From assembly GCA_021801945.1 (NCBI GenBank), contig JAKABE010000004.1:1-31726 (forward strand): DNA of 31,726 bases, written 5' to 3'. Every line of letters begins with the position of its first letter. The first letter of the stretch is position 1. Below the pieces are notes generated by a model. The model worked only from the letters and a program-made list of their open reading frames with translations. It was not told the DNA's origin and did no database searches. Made by a program: the position numbers and the translations under genes. This document shows, piece by piece, positions 28,209-31,726 of this stretch. The stretch comes from Acidobacteriota bacterium. Lineage in GTDB: Bacteria > Acidobacteriota > Terriglobia > Terriglobales > Acidobacteriaceae.

Positions 28209-28826
28209 TTATTCCTCAACTGCCGCGGCTTCGATCTCGAGAAACTGTTCTGCGCGGAAGTAGTGGCGCTCGACCAGCATGCAGAAGACATGTTCCAGGG
28301 CCAGATGCGCCTCCTGAATGTGCATGGTCACATCGGAAGGAATCTTGATGCAGTAATCACAGAGCGGGGGCATGCGCACAGCCTGTTTTCCCGTCATTCC
28401 GATGGTCACAATCCCCATCGTCCGGCACAACTCCAGTGCGCGCAGGATATTGGGCGACCTTCCCGAGGTCGAAATCCCCAAAAACACATCGCCCGCCTGT
28501 CCCAGCCCCTCAATCTGTCGGACAAATGCGCGCTCATAGCCGTAGTCGTTTCCGATGGCCGTAAGAATCGACGAGTCTGTCGTCAATGCCATGGCGCGCA
28601 TGGCTGGACGATTTTCGCAGAGCCGGCTGACGAACTCCGCGGCCAGGTGCTGGGCATCGGCCGCGCTGCCGCCGTTGCCCGCGATCATGAGCTTTCGCCC
28701 TGCCGTCATGGCCGCCGCGGTTCTCTCCGCAGCCGCCGCCAGTGCCGTATGCAGCGCCGTGTCGTCGGCCACCGCCTTCAGCACTGTGAATGCTTCAACG
28801 AGTTGTTCCCGCACGACATTCGTCAT
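28209..28826 (-). CDS. gmhA: D-sedoheptulose 7-phosphate isomerase (SIS domain)
   Basis: The 205-residue enzyme converts sedoheptulose 7-phosphate to D-glycero-D-manno-heptose 7-phosphate, the first step of heptose synthesis for LPS or glycan. It has the SIS-fold blocks [62 protein letters not shown] and [38 protein letters not shown], ending in an acidic tail. The ATG at 28826 has GGAG six bases upstream and overlaps the kinase stop codon as ATGA. An in-frame extension to 29012 is arginine-rich, not family-like, and was rejected. Middle gene of the heptose operon. Confidence 0.95.
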   Translation of the reverse strand: MTNVVREQLVEAFTVLKAVADDTALHTALAAAAERTAAAMTAGRKLMIAGNGGSAADAQHLAAEFVSRLCENRPAMRAMALTTDSSILTAIGNDYGYERAFVRQIEGLGQAGDVFLGISTSGRSPNILRALELCRTMGIVTIGMTGKQAVRMPPLCDYCIKIPSDVTMHIQEAHLALEHVFCMLVERHYFRAEQFLEIEAAAVEE

Positions 28827-29857
28827 GGCACTCTCCAAGCTTGTACTCCGCCCGCCGTGAAATGACATCCGTAGGCCGTGCCGCCGTCGTGGTCGGCGCG
28901 CAGGGCCGCGGCTACTTGGTCTTTGTGGATCGGGTCCGTCAGGAACATCATGAACCCGCCGCCACCCGCGCCCGAAATCTTGGCGCAGTGCGCACCGGCT
29001 TTGAGCGCGCATGCATAGAGACGTTCGATGTGCTCATTGGTAATGCTGCTCGCCATCCTCTTCTTCGACTCCCAACTGCTCCGCAGCACCTCGTGCAGGA
29101 GTTGAAAATTGCCGCGCAACAGGCACTCCTTCATCCGAAATGCTTCTTCCTTGATGGAATGCATCGCTGCCAAGGCCAGCTCGTTCCGGTCGCGCACGTT
29201 GCGCGACTGTTCCTCGATGATGTTCCCCGAAGTGCGCGACTTGCCCGTGTAATACAACAGCAGCGAGGCCTCCAGTTCGGAGACGATCCAATCCTTCACG
29301 CGCAGAGGGTTCACGAGCACTCGCCCGTTGCTGCCAAACTCCATAAAGTTGAAGCCGCCAAACGCAGCTGCGTATTGATCCTGCTTGCCGCCCTTCAGGC
29401 CGGCCTCCTCGCGCTCGATCGCAAATGCCGTATGTGCGAGCTCGTATTCGCCGAGTGGCAAATTAAGCCACTCCACATAAGCCGCCAGCATGGCCACCAC
29501 CAGCGTGGACGAAGAGCCAAGCCCGGAGCCCGCCGGCACATCCACCCGTGTGCTCATGCGCAGGCTCAGCGGTTGGCCCTGGTTATAGCGGCGCACGACA
29601 TGGTTGTAGACGGCCTTGAACAGGTCCAACCGGCCATCATTGGACAGTTCCCCCCGGGCGGGATAGGCGGCCTCTTCATGCAGATCGGCCGAGACAAACT
29701 CCACTTCGCCCGTCTCCAGCGGCTCCAGCGCTGCGTAGGCGTAATAATCGATCGTGGCGTTCAAAATCGCGCCGCCATACTCGTCGCAGTAGGGGGATAC
29801 GTCCGTGCCGCCCCCGGCCAATCCAAGTCGCAACGGCGCTCTGGTTCGAATCAGCAT
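28823..29857 (-). CDS. hddA: D-glycero-alpha-D-manno-heptose 7-phosphate kinase (GHMP family)
   Basis: The 344-residue kinase phosphorylates C1 of heptose 7-phosphate. It starts with [21 protein letters not shown], the usual opening of HddA, then carries the GHMP ATP-binding motif [15 protein letters not shown] (about residues 106-120), [18 protein letters not shown], and the C-terminal [15 protein letters not shown]. Length is normal. It leads the minus-strand operon hddA-gmhA-hddC with a four-base ATGA overlap to gmhA. The bisphosphate phosphatase GmhB, needed between kinase and nucleotidyltransferase, is not encoded in the window. The alpha-1-phosphate route (GDP-heptose, S-layer or O-antigen use) is indicated by the HddA-type kinase rather than an HldE-type one. 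Confidence 0.94.
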   Translation of the reverse strand: MLIRTRAPLRLGLAGGGTDVSPYCDEYGGAILNATIDYYAYAALEPLETGEVEFVSADLHEEAAYPARGELSNDGRLDLFKAVYNHVVRRYNQGQPLSLRMSTRVDVPAGSGLGSSSTLVVAMLAAYVEWLNLPLGEYELAHTAFAIEREEAGLKGGKQDQYAAAFGGFNFMEFGSNGRVLVNPLRVKDWIVSELEASLLLYYTGKSRTSGNIIEEQSRNVRDRNELALAAMHSIKEEAFRMKECLLRGNFQLLHEVLRSSWESKKRMASSITNEHIERLYACALKAGAHCAKISGAGGGGFMMFLTDPIHKDQVAAALRADHDGGTAYGCHFTAGGVQAWRVP

Positions 29858-30289
29858 GGTTAACGTGTAATTAAGTCGGTACTAGACAGGAATACATGCA
29901 AAGCCTACGGTGGTCAACAGCATGACAGCAAGGAGGGCGAGGCAGTTCGAAGTTTGTGGCTCTAGGTTCCGTGAATGCCGGCCACCCGCGTTTCCGATAT
30001 ACGATGGACAAAACGACGAGCGGGATGCATCACCCTCGCAGTCCGTTGCAGCGCACGATTGGGACTTCGCCCGAGGGCCCCGGATTATGAAATCACTTGC
30101 TCACAGAACGAGCATTGTGTAGGCTGACTTTTCGTGCCCGCCACGCCAAAGTGTTGCTGGAGGTTCCACCTTCTTCGCCAACGGCCAATTACTATCGTTG
30201 CACGTGCCGGTTGAGCAGAGAGCCGCCCTGCGGGGGCGGCTTTGCGTTACATTGGCTGGAAGCCGGAATACGCGGCCTGGATCGCATCG
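29858..30289. other. Intergenic region between hddA and the PilZ gene
   Basis: About 430 bases without a supported gene. It must contain the divergent promoters for hddA and the PilZ gene, though no clear -35/-10 pair stands out. A TGCTC/GAGCA hairpin lies at 30098-30114 and a strong GC hairpin at 30221-30241. A 70-codon frame from GTG 29910 has no ribosome site. Confidence 0.45.
30221..30241 (+). terminator. GC-rich hairpin before the PilZ gene, terminator-like or attenuator-like
   Basis: AGCCGCCC (30221-30228) and GGGCGGCT (30234-30241) form a perfect 8-bp stem with a five-base loop, followed only by TTGCG, so the U tract is poor. No plus-strand gene ends upstream. It might end an unseen small transcript or affect the PilZ mRNA leader. 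Confidence 0.3.
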
Positions 30290-30808
30290 ATGAATCTTTG
30301 GGAGAAGCTGCACCGGAGACGCAAACCTGAGCCGCTCGAGCCGGAGGAGCCTCGCCGGGCTCCACGTCTGCGCGTCCCTGCTCTCACGGCTTATTACTGG
30401 GACGGCGCCCGGCCTTCGCCGCACGGCATCCGCGACATCAGCCAGTCCGGGATGTACATCTACACCGGCGAGCGCTGGTATCCGGGTACGCTCGTCCTGA
30501 TGCGGCTGCAGCGGGAAGATTGCAGCGCAGGATCTCCGGAGCGCTCTGTGGCGGTGCTCTCGCGCGTGATGCGCGAGGGAGAGGACGGCGTGGGACTGGA
30601 GTTCGTCTTTGCCAATCCCGGTGACCCGGAAGAGAAGCCGCCGCCGTTGGCAGGCGGAGCGGAGAAGGGCGAGTTCGACTGGTTCCTCGCGCATCTGGTG
30701 CGCAAGTACGGCGAGGCTGCGCTCCACCAGAGCTCGAGCGTCGATCGTGGCAAAGAGGCGCCAAGCCTGCACGATGTTGGCTGCGGCGAGGGCGGTGTGG
30801 GCGCTTGA
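30290..30808 (+). CDS. PilZ-domain protein (probable c-di-GMP receptor)
   Basis: From the ATG at 30290 this is 172 residues; an in-frame TTG at 30242 would add 16 residues and lies on the arm of a hairpin. The PilZ domain covers about residues 20-115. It has the arginine-rich RRAPRLRVPALTAYYW at its start and the (D/N)xSxxG signature as DISQSGMYIYT, the two parts that grip cyclic di-GMP. Strand VLMRLQRE and the hydrophobic GLEFVF strand complete the barrel. The acidic/basic C-terminal tail contains FDWFLAHLVRKYG and is otherwise unordered-looking. PilZ proteins bind the second messenger and change partner activity (motility, polysaccharide, transcription). It has no partner domain, so it may act by docking. 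It is upstream of dnaB on the same strand with 127 bp between. Confidence 0.85.
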   Translation: MNLWEKLHRRRKPEPLEPEEPRRAPRLRVPALTAYYWDGARPSPHGIRDISQSGMYIYTGERWYPGTLVLMRLQREDCSAGSPERSVAVLSRVMREGEDGVGLEFVFANPGDPEEKPPPLAGGAEKGEFDWFLAHLVRKYGEAALHQSSSVDRGKEAPSLHDVGCGEGGVGA

Positions 30809-30935
30809 CAGTTTTCTGCCGCCGAGTTTGGTTCGGCCCGGCGGGGACTAGTTTTCCTCATTTCCAAAGTCTTACTTGATTCTGCACAGGCTCGACGTGG
30901 TATCCCGAAGCCGGCATTGGTCCTAAACTTCTTCC

Positions 30936-31726
30936 ATGGCCACCATCCCCGACCTCACATTGGAAGCCGGACTGCCCGCGAACGTGGACGCGGAAAAGAC
31001 GATTCTGGGCGCCATTCTGCTGGACAACGCGGCTCACTCCGAGGCCGCCGAGAGGCTGGAAGCGGACGACTTTTCGCTGGACTCGCACCGGCGCATCTTT
31101 TTGCGGATGAGCGAGCTGATGGACTCGCAACGGGCCGTGGACATTGTGACCCTGGCCAACGAGCTGGCGCGCTACAAAGAGGTGGAGTCGGTGGGGGGGG
31201 TGGCCTATCTGGCCTCGCTGACGGAGGGCTTGCCGCGGCGGCCGGTGATCGAGGAGTACATCCGGATCGTCAAGGACAAGAGCCTGCTGCGGCGGCTGAT
31301 GGGTATTTGCTCGGCGGCCATTGCGCGGGCCGCGGACCAGAGCGAAACCGCCCTGGATGTGCTGGGCGATGCAGAGGCGCAACTGCTGGAGGTGAGCGAG
31401 AAGGGCATCACCCGCGGCCTGGAACCGCTGGACCAGATCGTGGCCGGGTCCTTCGGCTCGATCGACAATTTGTACCAGCAGGGGCGCGAGGTCACCGGCC
31501 TGGCGACGGAGTTTTACGAGCTGGACCACATGACCAGCGGGCTGCAGAAGGGCGAGCTGATTATCATTGCCGCGCGGCCTTCGATGGGAAAGACCGCTCT
31601 GGCGATCAATATTGCCCAGAATGCGGCGGTGAAGAATGGAAAGACCGTAGCCGTCTTCAGCCTGGAGATGAGCAAGGAGTCGCTGCTGCGGCGCATGCTG
31701 GCCACCCAGGCGCGGGTGGACCAGCG
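30936..31726 (+). CDS. dnaB: Replicative DNA helicase DnaB, N-terminal part (3' end outside window)
   Basis: The frame is open from ATG 30936 to the window edge (263 codons visible). The N-terminal primase-interacting domain starts near LPANVDAEKTILGAILLDN, continues DSHRRIFLRMSELMDSQRAVDIVTLANEL, and has VGGVAYLASLTEGLPRR and the EEYIRIVKDKSLLRRLM linker region. The RecA-like domain begins after FYELDHMTSGLQKGELIIIAARPSMGKTALA, with Walker A residues 213-220 (ARPSMGKT, Lys219), and VAVFSLEMSKESLLRRMLATQA follows. The hexameric helicase unwinds DNA at the replication fork. Nothing shows an intein in the visible part, though the insertion-prone Walker region is only partly covered. No clear ribosome site precedes the ATG. 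Confidence 0.96.
   Translation, partial: MATIPDLTLEAGLPANVDAEKTILGAILLDNAAHSEAAERLEADDFSLDSHRRIFLRMSELMDSQRAVDIVTLANELARYKEVESVGGVAYLASLTEGLPRRPVIEEYIRIVKDKSLLRRLMGICSAAIARAADQSETALDVLGDAEAQLLEVSEKGITRGLEPLDQIVAGSFGSIDNLYQQGREVTGLATEFYELDHMTSGLQKGELIIIAARPSMGKTALAINIAQNAAVKNGKTVAVFSLEMSKESLLRRMLATQARVDQ

Noticed and set aside
28827..29012. N-terminal extension of the gmhA frame
   Set aside because: It lies antisense to nothing but inside hddA's coding end in another frame, is arginine-rich, and the ATG at 28826 has a good ribosome site and ATGA overlap.
29910..30122. 70-codon plus-strand frame between hddA and the PilZ gene
   Set aside because: GTG start without ribosome site, no recognisable product, and composition of random GC-rich sequence.

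Overview
The window reads as chromosomal DNA of a GC-rich, diderm bacterium. The best fit is Acidobacteriota (Terriglobia-like). That placement is an inference from gene content, not from a marker-gene comparison. Supporting features are a 1.2-kb-residue Oar-type TonB-dependent receptor with an N-terminal carboxypeptidase-regulatory-like domain, three FG-GAP/ASPIC-UnbV (CRTAC1-type) surface proteins, KDO and heptose biosynthesis genes (outer-membrane LPS), and an alginate-export-type porin. I see no mobile element, CRISPR array, rRNA or convincing tRNA.

Layout. Left edge (1-3.5 kb): the 3' end of a zinc-type alcohol dehydrogenase, a small secreted cysteine-containing protein, rsmA (ksgA), and an outer-membrane porin of the alginate-export family. 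Middle (3.7-7.6 kb): a tight plus-strand three-gene unit encoding an asparagine-synthetase-like enzyme without the glutaminase cysteine, a radical SAM enzyme, and an FAD-dependent oxidoreductase of the halogenase/geranylgeranyl-reductase type. This looks like a small biosynthetic cassette of unknown product. It runs tail-to-tail, with a 17-bp overlap, into a minus-strand four-gene operon (15.7-7.6 kb). That operon encodes a TPR/FG-GAP lipoprotein of 1186 residues, a membrane-anchored CRTAC1 protein, an orphan RnfD/NqrB-like membrane protein and a CRTAC1 lipoprotein; start and stop codons overlap or lie a few bases apart throughout. A divergent MFS transporter follows (16.1-17.7 kb), then an Oar-like TonB-dependent receptor (21.5-17.9 kb, minus) with a clear promoter, an operator-like palindrome and a rho-independent terminator.

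Right part (22-31.7 kb) is mostly envelope and housekeeping: kdsA, a small helix-hairpin-helix-like protein with a good promoter, a PpiD/SurA-like periplasmic prolyl isomerase, murC, an operon hddA-gmhA-hddC for GDP-D-glycero-D-manno-heptose, a PilZ-domain protein, and the 5' part of dnaB running off the edge.

The 3.5-21.7 kb block is the accessory and most interesting part. It combines a modification cassette, several exported beta-propeller-type proteins coupled to an orphan flavoprotein-family membrane subunit, an MFS exporter/importer, a porin and a TonB receptor. A working hypothesis is a system that makes, modifies, exports and/or takes up an unidentified small molecule or glycan-derived compound. 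The sequence shows the gene neighbourhood and couplings; the shared function is inference.
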